From the NCBI GenBank assembly GCA_014377695.1, contig JACMPA010000024.1, forward strand, positions 1 to 42,946: a DNA stretch of 42,946 bases, given 5' to 3'. Shown here piece after piece: positions 8,186-17,836 of the stretch. Source of the DNA: Candidatus Saccharimonadota bacterium (lineage in GTDB: Bacteria > Patescibacteriota > Saccharimonadia > Saccharimonadales > UBA4665). How positions within the stretch are numbered: position 1 is the first letter of the stretch; each line of letters begins with the position of its first letter. The position numbers and the translations under genes are program-made. Below the pieces are notes generated by a model, which ran no database searches, was not told the origin of the DNA, and saw only the letters and a program-made list of their open reading frames with translations.

Positions 8186-8830
8186 ATGACAGTCAACAAC
8201 CCCTCACAATCGCGAACTGCGCTCACCTGGACCGCGTGGTCCTTGGTCACTGTTGTATCGATACTCGCTTTGTATGCCTGGGCAGATAGTATGGGCGGGC
8301 AATTTGACTCATTATCGAGTTACACTATCTTTCCCGTATTAGGACTTTTAGCGTTTAGTATTATGTGGTCGCATTATATGGTGGCTGAAATCAAAAGAAT
8401 CGTAAAAAGTGACGCGCCACTCAAAGAATATTTCAACTGGACCGGCTATGCTGTCTTGGTCCTCATACTATTACACCCCGGCATACTGATCTACCAGCGA
8501 TTTCGCGACGGCTATGGGTTACCTCCTGGGAGCTACAAGAGCTACGTCGCACCCGGCATGGGCTGGATAACCCTTCTAGGCTCAGTTAGCCTACTCGTAT
8601 TCTTATCATATGAATTGAAACGGTTCTTTGACAAAAAGAAGTGGTGGCCCTATTTCCTAATCGTAAACGATGCAGCAATGCTCGCTATCCTGTATCACGG
8701 GCTCAAGCTCGGTACACAGCTGCAATTACCATGGTTTAAGTACGTTTGGTACTTTTACGGAGTTACTTTAATCAGTGCGCTGATTCACAAGTACGTACTT
8801 CGGGCCCAACCACGTCCGGTGACGCAGTAG
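8186..8830 (+). CDS. Ferric-reductase-like/cytochrome b-like transmembrane protein
   Basis: Six hydrophobic segments with spaced His residues (WSHYM, LLHPGILIYQRF, LYHGLKLG). Confidence 0.6.
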   Translation: MTVNNPSQSRTALTWTAWSLVTVVSILALYAWADSMGGQFDSLSSYTIFPVLGLLAFSIMWSHYMVAEIKRIVKSDAPLKEYFNWTGYAVLVLILLHPGILIYQRFRDGYGLPPGSYKSYVAPGMGWITLLGSVSLLVFLSYELKRFFDKKKWWPYFLIVNDAAMLAILYHGLKLGTQLQLPWFKYVWYFYGVTLISALIHKYVLRAQPRPVTQ

Positions 8831-8953
8831 TAAGCTATACTATTCAAGTATAAACGTATTACTACTGAGTCTGGTTAAGGGTATACGTTCAAGCACACTC
8901 TACTTAGCTGACAGCTTTTAGTACCATGACTGATTAACGAAGGAAATTATTAG

Positions 8954-10786
8954 ATGAAACTATTTTTTACCACCGCCCGATACTACTGGCAGCTTAGTTT
9001 TGCAGTATTTGCCGCAATTCTTGCCCTGGCACTCCAATTTACCGGCTTAGAGCAAGCCACTAATTGGGTATTAGCTGGCGCAGCCCTGCTATTATGCGTG
9101 CCTTTAATAGCCGGTATGTGGGATGACTTCCGCAATGGTTCGTACGGTTTAGACATTCTGGCGCTCACGGCCATCATCGCATCAGTTGCGTTAGGCGAAC
9201 AGTGGGCTGCCCTAGTTGTCGTCCTTATGCTAACAGGCGGTCAAATGTTAGAAGATTATGCTGAGCGCCGAGCGCACCGTGAACTAACCGCTTTGCTGGC
9301 TAGGGCTCCACAGCATGCTCACATCCTTCGAGGGCGAAAAGTTGTGGACGTAGCAGCGAGCGATGTTCGACCGGGCGATAAGCTTATCATTAAGCCTGGC
9401 GAGACGGTGCCGGTTGACGCCGTAATTATCGAAGGTGCCAGTAGCTTCGATGAATCATCACTGACCGGTGAAAGCTTGCCGGTAGAAAAACAAGTAGACG
9501 GCACCATTTTGAGCGGCAGTGTTAACCTGGACGGCGTACTTACAGTAAAAGCATTACACAGCGCTGCCGATAGTCAGTATCAACAGATTGTGCGTTTAGT
9601 AGAAAACGCTGCATCCAAACAAGCACCATTCATCCGACTTGCCGATCGCTACAGTATTCCTTTTACCGTCACATCATTCATAGTAGCCGGCGCCGCCTGG
9701 TATATCGGCAACGACCCGATCCGTTTTTTGCAAGTAATCATTGTTGCCACCCCTTGCCCGCTACTATTAGCTGCGCCAATTGCATTGATATCCGGCATGA
9801 GTCGGGCCAGCAAGCAAGGCATAATTGTCCGCACCGGCTCAGCGCTTGAGAAGTTAGCTGAGGCCAAAACGTTTGCTTTTGACAAAACAGGTACGTTAAC
9901 GACGGGTGAGCCTGATGTTAGTGACGTCATAGCACTTAAGCCATACAGCAAAAACGAAGTCCTGGGGATGGCTGCTAGCCTCGAGCAGGGTTCGGTCCAT
10001 ATTCTAGCTCGCGCAATAGTACGGGCAGCCGAAGCTAAAGGCTTTAGTTATACCAAAGCCAAGCATACCCAAGAATCAAACGGCCAGGGCATTGTAGGTA
10101 TGCTGCACGGCAAACAAGTAATTGTTGGTCAATATAGCCTAATGGAACTACATGGTATACAAATACCAGCGGAACATCATGTAACAGCCACTGTGGCATA
10201 CGTCGCATCTGCTGGCGAGCTGGTCGGCATCATATCGTTTAAAGATGAGCCGCGCCCTGAAAGTAAGGCGACTATCGAGCAACTCCGTTCATTTGGCATC
10301 AAAAAGTTCTTGATGATCACCGGTGATAACAAAACAACGGCCCAGGCCGTGGCCAAAAAAGTCTCAATTGATAAAGTGCAAGCCGGCGCAACGCCGGGCG
10401 ACAAACTCCGAGCAATCGAAGCCCTCAACGATAGACCAGTCGCCTTCGTTGGTGATGGCGTCAACGATGCACCCGTGTTGACTGCGGCTGACGTCGGTAT
10501 TGCACTCGGCGCTCGAGGCTCAACAGCCGCCAGCGAATCAGCCGATATCGTTATCATGAGGGACAACATTCAAGATGTTGCTCGCGCCGTAGCAATCGCC
10601 AAGCGCACGTTTGGCATTGCTCGCCAAAGTATTATCATTGGCATACTGCTTAGCTTTGTTCTGATGGGCATGTTCTTTACCGGAAAGTTCCCGCCGTTAC
10701 TAGGAGCTGTATTACAGGAAATAGTCGATGTATTTGTTATTTTTAACGCCCTGCGAGCTCACAGCGGTGGTAGACAAACTAATTAG
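8954..10786 (+). CDS. Heavy-metal translocating P1B-type ATPase with TPC motif
   Basis: TGES, VATPCPLLLAAP, DKTGTLT, GDGVNDAP; no N-terminal HMA domain. Confidence 0.95.
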   Translation: MKLFFTTARYYWQLSFAVFAAILALALQFTGLEQATNWVLAGAALLLCVPLIAGMWDDFRNGSYGLDILALTAIIASVALGEQWAALVVVLMLTGGQMLEDYAERRAHRELTALLARAPQHAHILRGRKVVDVAASDVRPGDKLIIKPGETVPVDAVIIEGASSFDESSLTGESLPVEKQVDGTILSGSVNLDGVLTVKALHSAADSQYQQIVRLVENAASKQAPFIRLADRYSIPFTVTSFIVAGAAWYIGNDPIRFLQVIIVATPCPLLLAAPIALISGMSRASKQGIIVRTGSALEKLAEAKTFAFDKTGTLTTGEPDVSDVIALKPYSKNEVLGMAASLEQGSVHILARAIVRAAEAKGFSYTKAKHTQESNGQGIVGMLHGKQVIVGQYSLMELHGIQIPAEHHVTATVAYVASAGELVGIISFKDEPRPESKATIEQLRSFGIKKFLMITGDNKTTAQAVAKKVSIDKVQAGATPGDKLRAIEALNDRPVAFVGDGVNDAPVLTAADVGIALGARGSTAASESADIVIMRDNIQDVARAVAIAKRTFGIARQSIIIGILLSFVLMGMFFTGKFPPLLGAVLQEIVDVFVIFNALRAHSGGRQTN

Positions 10787-10819
10787 CCGCGCTGTCGTCG
10801 CTAAGGTACTATCGGTTAG

Positions 10820-11455
10820 TTATGCCAGCTGCGTCAGAATAACCGCTACTAGTAGCGGCGCCAACAGGTTATCTAGTCCACCAACACCTACGTTTTCAAC
10901 TGCCGTAGCAGCTAGTGCGATCACTGGCACCAAAAACAGCGCTAGTCGCATGGTATCTGCGCTGTAACCAAACAATATGGCTGCCGATATTACAAAGAAC
11001 GTAGCGGTACCTATGACCGTTTTGGTGTGACCAAACACGTGGTAACGCCACCGCTCTTGTTTTACGCCGTATTCGACCCCGACGATGGCTGCCATGCCAT
11101 CTGCTACAGCCATCTGAAGCAACGCAGCGGCGTAAATGCCTTTACTGTGGGTTATAAATGTCAATAGTCCGACAGTGAGGGCGAAGAAAAATTCACCATA
11201 TGTTGGACGTTGGACGCTATGAATCGCCGAAAAGATATTGAATACCTTGGACAGTAGTACCGCGACCAAGAACCCGACGCTCAAAATGCGGATCTGATGC
11301 CAACTTAGAAAGAAGGGCCAAAAGGCCACAAAACTACCGACGGTAATGTGGACGAATTTTCGCCCGACTTCGCTCGACATGTAACCCCGGCGCCAGCCAA
11401 ACTCCGACAAGCATAACAGTATAAACACGGCTACAGCTGCAAGAATAAATGCCAT
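10820..11455 (-). CDS. Dolichol/phytol kinase-like membrane protein
   Basis: GRKFVHITVG, VADGMAAIVGVEYG, HTKTVIGTATFF, ENVGVGGLDNLLAPL. Confidence 0.75.
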   Translation of the reverse strand: MAFILAAVAVFILLCLSEFGWRRGYMSSEVGRKFVHITVGSFVAFWPFFLSWHQIRILSVGFLVAVLLSKVFNIFSAIHSVQRPTYGEFFFALTVGLLTFITHSKGIYAAALLQMAVADGMAAIVGVEYGVKQERWRYHVFGHTKTVIGTATFFVISAAILFGYSADTMRLALFLVPVIALAATAVENVGVGGLDNLLAPLLVAVILTQLA

Positions 11456-11539
11456 TGACTCTATTGTACGCCACCTTTGCTGCGAATTAAGCTGTTTGAA
11501 GAGAACTATAGTAGAGCGTCCTCGCTATATAAGGTCGTA

Positions 11540-12520
11540 TTCTTGGCATCATAAAGAATGATTTGCAAGACCTTGAAGCGCTCTATGCCGATACCCAAAT
11601 TTGTGCCAAGCTAGTTGGCTTGCAGTATGTTTAAACTAGCAAAACTGGGTATGGGCGACGCAAAAGTGATGATGAATACAAGCTAATCAAAATAACTAAA
11701 CAAATGTTTAGTAATGTATTTGAGAACCCTTTCTACTGCGGTCTTACTAGTATGGGAACAATATCGTTAACCTAATTGAGATCTATAACTTCTTTCCGCT
11801 GATTACCACAGATGGATATATAGCACTCAATGCTCAAGTATCTACTGACTTAAGTAAGTCTCCAACGGTAAAAACTGATAAAAACCAACGACTTAATTAT
11901 GGTCTTCTACGTGGAAAGGTTATTTGTGATTTTTGCGACGCACCTATGCAGTATCATAATACTCAACTCGAGCGTGGAAAGCACGCTGGTAAATGGTCAA
12001 TAAGGTATGACTACCGGAATAAGGATGAATCCTGACGCCATCACAAGGAAACACAACGGGATCGTGGTATTAAAATAGATAAAAGCATACGAGCTAAATT
12101 CGTACTATCAGCTGTTGAATGGGAAATACACGCTACCAAGAAAAGCAAACGAGCGTATGAGATATATACAGCCCAGTAACGAGTCTTGCTACTCAACTTA
12201 CTATCACTAAACGTAAGCTAAACAGGTGTTGATAGACGATGAAAATCGTCTATCAAGGTACTCAGACCTACCTGTAGAAGACCGTGAAGCGTATGAACGT
12301 TACCATAGCGGCACCTTGAACACCATGAAAACCTTATAAACGAAGCAAAGCAAGCTATCAAAGCGAACATTAACAGATTAGAGGAATTAAAAACTGCATT
12401 ACCGGCAGGGATTTTATCCAGTACCCGACGCTCTAGTTGAAGCGATGAATATATTCATGCATCCTGCGAGTATTGCAAAGATTATCTTCTGGAGTGCGGT
12501 AAATCAACTACGAAAAGGCC
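11540..12520 (+). pseudogene. Decayed large serine recombinase (zinc-ribbon and C-terminal portion)
   Basis: Frame-broken fragments: GYGRRKSDDEYKLIKITKQMFSNVFENPFYCG; NYGLLRGKVICDFCDAPMQYHN; FVLSAVEWEIHATKKSKRAYEIYTAQ; several stops/frameshifts. Confidence 0.75.
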
Positions 12521-12543
12521 CGACTCATTTGCAGTTGTTTTAT

Positions 12544-12620
12544 TGGTCGGGGTGGCGAGATTTGAACTCACGACCTCGTCGTCCCGAACGACGCGCGCTA
12601 CCAAGCTGCGCCACACCCCG
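12544..12620 (-). tRNA. tRNA-Pro (anticodon CGG), CCA encoded
   Basis: Reverse complement CGGGGTG...CGTCG-TTCGGGA-CGACG...CACCCCGACCA. Confidence 0.95.
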
Positions 12621-12706
12621 ACAAACGCCATCTGATAGCCAGACCCTACAAATACATAAACCTCTACGAGCGCAGTGGAAGCGTACTGCCTCAGCCGCTT
12701 ACCAAA

Positions 12707-12731
12707 CAAAAAGCCCATCATACGATGGACT
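12707..12731 (-). terminator. Rho-independent terminator after tRNA-Pro(TGG)
   Basis: Minus strand AGTCCATC-GTAT-GATGGGCT followed by TTTTG. Confidence 0.7.
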
Positions 12732-12738
12732 CTTTGTT

Positions 12739-12815
12739 TGGTCGGGGTGAAAGGACTCGAACCTTCGACCTGTCGGTCCCAAACCGACCGCGCTAGCCAA
12801 CTGCGCCACACCCCG
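12739..12815 (-). tRNA. tRNA-Pro (anticodon TGG), CCA encoded
   Basis: Reverse complement CGGGGTG...GTCGG-TTTGGGA-CCGAC...CACCCCGACCA. Confidence 0.95.
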
Positions 12816-12887
12816 AGGCAGTACTAAGCTATTCTAGCAAATAAACAATCCGTTTAACAGGGTGATTGGGCACTGGCTCCAGATACG

Positions 12888-12918
12888 CAAAACCGCGGCC
12901 ATGATGGCCGCGGTTTTG
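12888..12918. terminator. Strong hairpin/terminator
   Basis: CAAAACCGCGGCC-ATGAT-GGCCGCGGTTTTG downstream of the 12940 gene (-). Confidence 0.85.
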
Positions 12919-12939
12919 TACATTGTGTAGATCTAACTC

Positions 12940-14496
12940 TTAGGTTGGATTGTTTGTGAGTAAACCGTTCTTGAAGGCTTCTAAGCGATCGCCCGTCAGG
13001 ACCGTGGCAATGCCCGCAGTATTGTTCCACATGCAGGCCCATGCGAACATCGGCTCTGCCTTGATGGCATTCATACCTTCTGTGATCGCTTTAGCTTCCT
13101 CTCCGTTAAACTCACCGACTCCTAAGGCTTTGACACCGCCGACACGTTTTGCCCATGCGGCCATGTTCTTCATCTTAGGACCGGGGCCTTCTGATCCGAC
13201 TTTATTTTGGTAGGTGTCAGCAGCGATGACGTCTGAAACAGCGATGACACTCTTTGGAATATATGCGGCAATTTCCGCATCGGTGTAACCGTTTGCCTGG
13301 TTTGACCACCACCACCCGTTGCCAATAACACCGACTTTGATGTTATTACCCGCCGCCTTGATGATAGGCAGTGCGTGTACTTGCATGTCGGCCCAATCCT
13401 TGGCGGTACCATCTTTGGCAGGCTCATGGTGCAGAGCTACGAATTTTTCACCAGGAATCGCATTGAGTTTAGCTACCATGGCCTTCATGCTAGCATCGGC
13501 GCTACCGTCGGCTACCTGCCGCCATGAGTAAGGAGTAACCTTGAATGAGATGATAGGTATCATCTTGTCGTTGATAGCACGTTGCACCAGACTAAAGTTG
13601 GAGTCAAAGCCGGTGTAGAAGATGCGCCGGTATTTAATATGCGCCGGACCACCTACTTCTTTCAATCGCGTGTCCCAGGTGCCGGCTGGAGCGGACATAC
13701 CGAATCTTTCACCGCTTGCTGCTGTCGGAGCGGCAGCTACCGTTACAGCTGCAGTCTTGGTAGCTACGGGGCCGCTATCTTGGCGGCAGCTGAGTGTAAA
13801 GCTTGTCGTAGCAGTCAATACACCTGTCGTCCACGTCTTAGCCGCGGTATCAATTGGGCCGCCAGGCGTGACCGAACAGCTGTTACCCGTAGATGCCCAC
13901 GACAGTACGGTTGTATTGCCGTTTGCGATTGACGCAGGATTGGCCGTGAAACTACTGATAGTCGGTGCTGTGGCAATCACACCGCCACTTACCGCTTTCC
14001 AATCCTGTGCAGTCGTACCATTGCAAGTGTAAATCTGCATCAATGTCTTGTCTACTTGCAGGTTTTTGGGGATATCTAGACATAGACCGGATGGATTGCT
14101 GACGATCTTTCGAGCTGCAGCATCAACCGTCCAGTTCTGCAGGGCTTTACCGTTACAGGCCTTTAGGACGACGGGAGCTGAAACCAGCTGGCTTTTAGCC
14201 GCTAAACAGTACCCGTTGGAGTTGACGATGGTCGAACCTTTGACAGTCCACTTCTGTGCACCGGCATCTGCCATACAGTGATACTCCTCGATGGGGTTAT
14301 CTTCCACTTTGAGATTGCTCTGGTTGTTCAAACACTTGCCATTAGCATTTACGATCGTCTGGGCGGCAACTGCAGCCCGAGAGGTGAAAACGTAGTATGA
14401 ACCGCCTACGGCGATCAATACTACGGTCAGGACGCCTAAGAAGACATGATCGAAGCCGTCTTGGTTGAGTTTTTTAAAAGGTAATTTTATTTTCAC
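12940..14496 (-). CDS. Membrane-anchored ricin-B lectin (CBM13-like), Ig-like, GH26-like glycoside hydrolase
   Basis: N-terminal anchor; three QxW motifs (QKW, QNW, QDW); TIM-barrel-like C-terminus with FVALHHEPAKD and LGVGEFNG. Confidence 0.75.
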   Translation of the reverse strand: MKIKLPFKKLNQDGFDHVFLGVLTVVLIAVGGSYYVFTSRAAVAAQTIVNANGKCLNNQSNLKVEDNPIEEYHCMADAGAQKWTVKGSTIVNSNGYCLAAKSQLVSAPVVLKACNGKALQNWTVDAAARKIVSNPSGLCLDIPKNLQVDKTLMQIYTCNGTTAQDWKAVSGGVIATAPTISSFTANPASIANGNTTVLSWASTGNSCSVTPGGPIDTAAKTWTTGVLTATTSFTLSCRQDSGPVATKTAAVTVAAAPTAASGERFGMSAPAGTWDTRLKEVGGPAHIKYRRIFYTGFDSNFSLVQRAINDKMIPIISFKVTPYSWRQVADGSADASMKAMVAKLNAIPGEKFVALHHEPAKDGTAKDWADMQVHALPIIKAAGNNIKVGVIGNGWWWSNQANGYTDAEIAAYIPKSVIAVSDVIAADTYQNKVGSEGPGPKMKNMAAWAKRVGGVKALGVGEFNGEEAKAITEGMNAIKAEPMFAWACMWNNTAGIATVLTGDRLEAFKNGLLTNNPT

Positions 14497-14620
14497 TGTA
14501 AGATTCCCTACTTTATAAGCATTAGCATATTGATAATGCGACTTTACAGTTCGTGCTGCCTGTTGTCAATAGTATAATGTTGTGAGAACAATAACGGCTG
14601 TTGGGGAAAACTTAACGTGC

Positions 14621-15424
14621 TTATTTTCCGGCGATAATGTCGCGAATAGGTTCGACGGCAATTGCCAGTCCGGTCCCGTCATCGGTATGTATCAGAAGGG
14701 CATTGAACTGTAATGGGCCTTCGGTTTCGAGGACGTTTCTAGTCTGTATACCATCACGCCAACGCGGTATCACACTCGTAAGCTTTACGCCCAGACTAGA
14801 GTCGAGAGAGCCACACATGCCAACATCAGTTTGGTGTGCCGTACCGTGTGGTAATACCCGGGCATCGTTGGTTGGGACGTGCCAATGATCGCCAACAACA
14901 GCAGTGACCCGGCCATCAAGGTAATGCCCCATCACTACCTTTTCACTACTGAAATCCCCGTGAACATTTACGACAGTTGCTACCCGCTCAACTGCAGCTT
15001 GTGATTCAAGTATGCGATCGATTACTTGTATTGGATTGTCTACTGGCTTGTCGGCATCGCGACCGACGATCTTGCCAAGCAAGCTGATAATCAAAACTTT
15101 GCCGGACAGGGTAGTAACGTACTTGAAGCCGGGCCCTGGGCATTCGTGCATATTGGCTGGTCCGGTTACGGGCATATCATTATTACGTAACATGCTAAGC
15201 GTTTCTTTGTGCGCTGTCGTGTGATTGCCACCAGTGAAACCATTGACTCCTGCGTCCAGTAATCGTTTATAATCCGCGTGGCTTAAGCCTTTGCCGTTCG
15301 TGACGTTCTCCGCCTGAGCGATCACCACATCAATCCCCTGAGATTTTCGTAGCTCGGGCAGGACACGCTCAACTGCTTGGATGCCCATTTCGGCCATAAC
15401 GTCACCAACATATACTATCTTCAT
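14621..15424 (-). CDS. ymdB: YmdB-family metallophosphoesterase
   Basis: YVGDVMAEMGIQAV, GGNHTTAHKE, VNVHGDFSSEKVVMGHYLDGRVTAVVGDHWHVPTNDARVLPHGTAHQTDVGMCG. Confidence 0.9.
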   Translation of the reverse strand: MKIVYVGDVMAEMGIQAVERVLPELRKSQGIDVVIAQAENVTNGKGLSHADYKRLLDAGVNGFTGGNHTTAHKETLSMLRNNDMPVTGPANMHECPGPGFKYVTTLSGKVLIISLLGKIVGRDADKPVDNPIQVIDRILESQAAVERVATVVNVHGDFSSEKVVMGHYLDGRVTAVVGDHWHVPTNDARVLPHGTAHQTDVGMCGSLDSSLGVKLTSVIPRWRDGIQTRNVLETEGPLQFNALLIHTDDGTGLAIAVEPIRDIIAGK

Positions 15425-15459
15425 GTGTATATTCTACTCGATTGCGTTGTAACTTGTAA

Positions 15460-16113
15460 CTAGCTCATAATACCCGAGAACGCACTGTACCCTGGCTCTG
15501 CCGTCACTCCATTCAATGGGCTCAATGTTTCAGCCAATGTTTCGAGCAATATTCGATGCTCAATGAGAGCCGGCATAGTATGTGGGTAGCCCCTGGAGCG
15601 TGGCATATTAAGCATGTAGTTGGTGCCGCTGTATATATTGAGTGTTCCTGAGCTCATTCCAAGCAAAGGTCCCGTGCCGGCTCGTAACGACCAGGCGTGC
15701 GCATCACCTTGTCGATGTATTTCGGTTTGCTGGAAGGTAACTGCTTTTTGTACCGAGTTCAGGACATAGTCTTTGATCAAAACACTTCTACCAAGCGTGA
15801 CTGGCTCACGGACGACATCATTCACGATTACCCTGGTCAGCCTGCCGTGATCGGGCACGTTTTCACGACATATAAACACGATACGATCACCATTATCTCC
15901 AGCGTGTTCAATCGGGTGCTTATGAAGTCCTTCGGCAGAATCGCCCTCTGGCAACAATCTATCGACGAGGGAACCTACAGTTCTGTATGCTTCTGAACGG
16001 GCGAGCTTTTCATGTTCGGGCGTATCGGACAGTCGCAAGGTTAATGAATCGAAAATCAGATCAGTTTGTGTAAATCTTTCAGTGCTCTCAAAGCCATTCA
16101 TGACCGTCTCCAT
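15460..16113 (-). CDS. Hypothetical protein between rny and ymdB
   Basis: Long ORF on the operon strand; no recognised motif. Confidence 0.6.
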   Translation of the reverse strand: METVMNGFESTERFTQTDLIFDSLTLRLSDTPEHEKLARSEAYRTVGSLVDRLLPEGDSAEGLHKHPIEHAGDNGDRIVFICRENVPDHGRLTRVIVNDVVREPVTLGRSVLIKDYVLNSVQKAVTFQQTEIHRQGDAHAWSLRAGTGPLLGMSSGTLNIYSGTNYMLNMPRSRGYPHTMPALIEHRILLETLAETLSPLNGVTAEPGYSAFSGIMS

Positions 16114-16122
16114 TTAAAATTT

Positions 16123-17631
16123 CTATTTAGCGAATTCAATGGCGCGAGTTTCACGAATGACGTTTACTTTGATAGTACCAGGGTATTGCATGCTTGATTC
16201 AATTTTGGTTGCAATATCGCGAGCTAGCTTGATAGCGCTGAGGTCGTCCACATTTTGTGGTCGGACAAACACTCGGACTTCACGACCAGCACTGATAGCG
16301 TAGGACTTTTCGATCCCACTAAAGCTGTTCGCAATGTTCTCGAGATCTCTCATGCGTTCGACGAAGTTTTCGGCGCTCACATTACGGGCACCGGGGCGGG
16401 AGGCACTAATTGCATCACACACCCGGACAATCAACGCTTCAACACTTGTTGCATCAACATCATCATGATGCTGTTCAGCCGCTAAAGCAACTTCTTCGGG
16501 TGCACCATATTTACGTAGCATCTCACCACTAATGTGGTGGTGCTTACCTTCCATTTTGTGCGATAAAGCCTTACCCAAGTCGTGGACAAGCGCCGCATAC
16601 TTAGTTGTCTTGATGTCCGCACCAAGCTCTTCAGCGATTATACCGGCAATGTGAGCCATCTCGGTACTGTGCTTGAGCACATTCTGTCCGAAGCTAGTGC
16701 GATATTTTAATTCACCAAGTAGGTGTAACACTTCTTTTGGAATACCAATTACGCCAACTTCACGGGCAGCGTCCTCGCCAGCGCGAATGACTTCTTTTTC
16801 GACATTCTTTTGGGCCTTTTCGACAATCTCTTCAATACGTCCCGGATGAATACGCCCATCCTTCATGAGCATCTCGAGCGCCATACGGGCTACTTCACGA
16901 CGAACTGGATCGAACGAGCTTAGTACGATGTAACCGGGGGTATCATCAACCATAATATCTACTCCGGTAGCACGTTGTAGGGCTTGGATGTTACGACCTT
17001 CTTTGCCAATGATTCGGCCCTTCATCTCTTCGTTTTCCATCTTAAGGCTCGTTACGGTGCGCTCAGCCGTGACTTCACTGGCCATGCGTTCCATGGCAGT
17101 TGCAATAACGAGCGCAGCCCGATCTTCGGCATCTTCCTTGGCTTCGTTCTGCAGCTTATTGACCAACCCAACGAGATCTTGCTTGATATCACGCTCGGTC
17201 ATTTCCATTAGTTTGTCAGCTGCATCCGACTTCGATAGTTTAGCGATTTTCTCTAGTTTATCCTGCTGTTTAATGCGGATGTCACGAATCTCGTTTTTGA
17301 GAGCCTCAACTTCGTCTTCGCCACGGCGAAGACCCTCATTACGTTTGTCGAGCTCATCGAGTTTTTTATCAAGCGAACTTTCACGCTGAATTAAGCGGTT
17401 CTCGAGGTCTTTAATCTCACGGCGGCGGGCTTGTTCATCGCGGCGGGCTTCCTCGGCCACCTGGGCGGCTTGCTCACGAGCTTGATCGAGTAATTTGTCA
17501 CTCTCTTTTTTGGCCTTTGATAATTCTTTGGAAGCTTCGTCCTGGGCGGAGCCAATCTTCCGTTGCATAATTACGGTGTTGGCACCAAAGCCAGCAACGA
17601 TTCCAATAACAGCGAGCAATGCAGGTAGCAT
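16123..17631 (-). CDS. rny: Ribonuclease Y
   Basis: N-terminal TM, coiled coil, KH domain GRIIGKEGRNIQALQRATGVDIMVDDTP, HD domain AALVHDLGKALSH. Confidence 0.97.
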   Translation of the reverse strand: MLPALLAVIGIVAGFGANTVIMQRKIGSAQDEASKELSKAKKESDKLLDQAREQAAQVAEEARRDEQARRREIKDLENRLIQRESSLDKKLDELDKRNEGLRRGEDEVEALKNEIRDIRIKQQDKLEKIAKLSKSDAADKLMEMTERDIKQDLVGLVNKLQNEAKEDAEDRAALVIATAMERMASEVTAERTVTSLKMENEEMKGRIIGKEGRNIQALQRATGVDIMVDDTPGYIVLSSFDPVRREVARMALEMLMKDGRIHPGRIEEIVEKAQKNVEKEVIRAGEDAAREVGVIGIPKEVLHLLGELKYRTSFGQNVLKHSTEMAHIAGIIAEELGADIKTTKYAALVHDLGKALSHKMEGKHHHISGEMLRKYGAPEEVALAAEQHHDDVDATSVEALIVRVCDAISASRPGARNVSAENFVERMRDLENIANSFSGIEKSYAISAGREVRVFVRPQNVDDLSAIKLARDIATKIESSMQYPGTIKVNVIRETRAIEFAK

Positions 17632-17836
17632 ATGCGTCCTTTCTATCGTCAGATAGACACACGAGTGGCATCGCTATCACTTCTCTAGCCACCTTAACCT
17701 GTTTAGTCTGTGCAATCTATCTGGTATTCGAGTTAAATTTAAGAATTCGGTATTTTTGGATTACAGTCTCTCAAATGTAATTCCTACTGATAAATATACG
17801 CCGTTTGCTTAGGCATCGTCAATCACCGAAAGCCCT

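Noticed and set aside
12445-12750. 101-aa ORF MNIFMHPASI... on +
   Set aside because: Runs from the recombinase pseudogene tail straight through tRNA-Pro(CGG) antisense; not a gene
12482-12811. 109-aa minus ORF MWRSWLARSVWD...
   Set aside because: Translation across both tRNA-Pro genes, a common false ORF
13582-14281. Several plus-strand ORFs antisense to the ricin-B/GH gene
   Set aside because: Shadow ORFs of a strong minus-strand coding frame; no independent start signals
17498-17692. 64-aa minus ORF at the 5' end of rny
   Set aside because: Out of frame with rny and overlapping its start; no coding character
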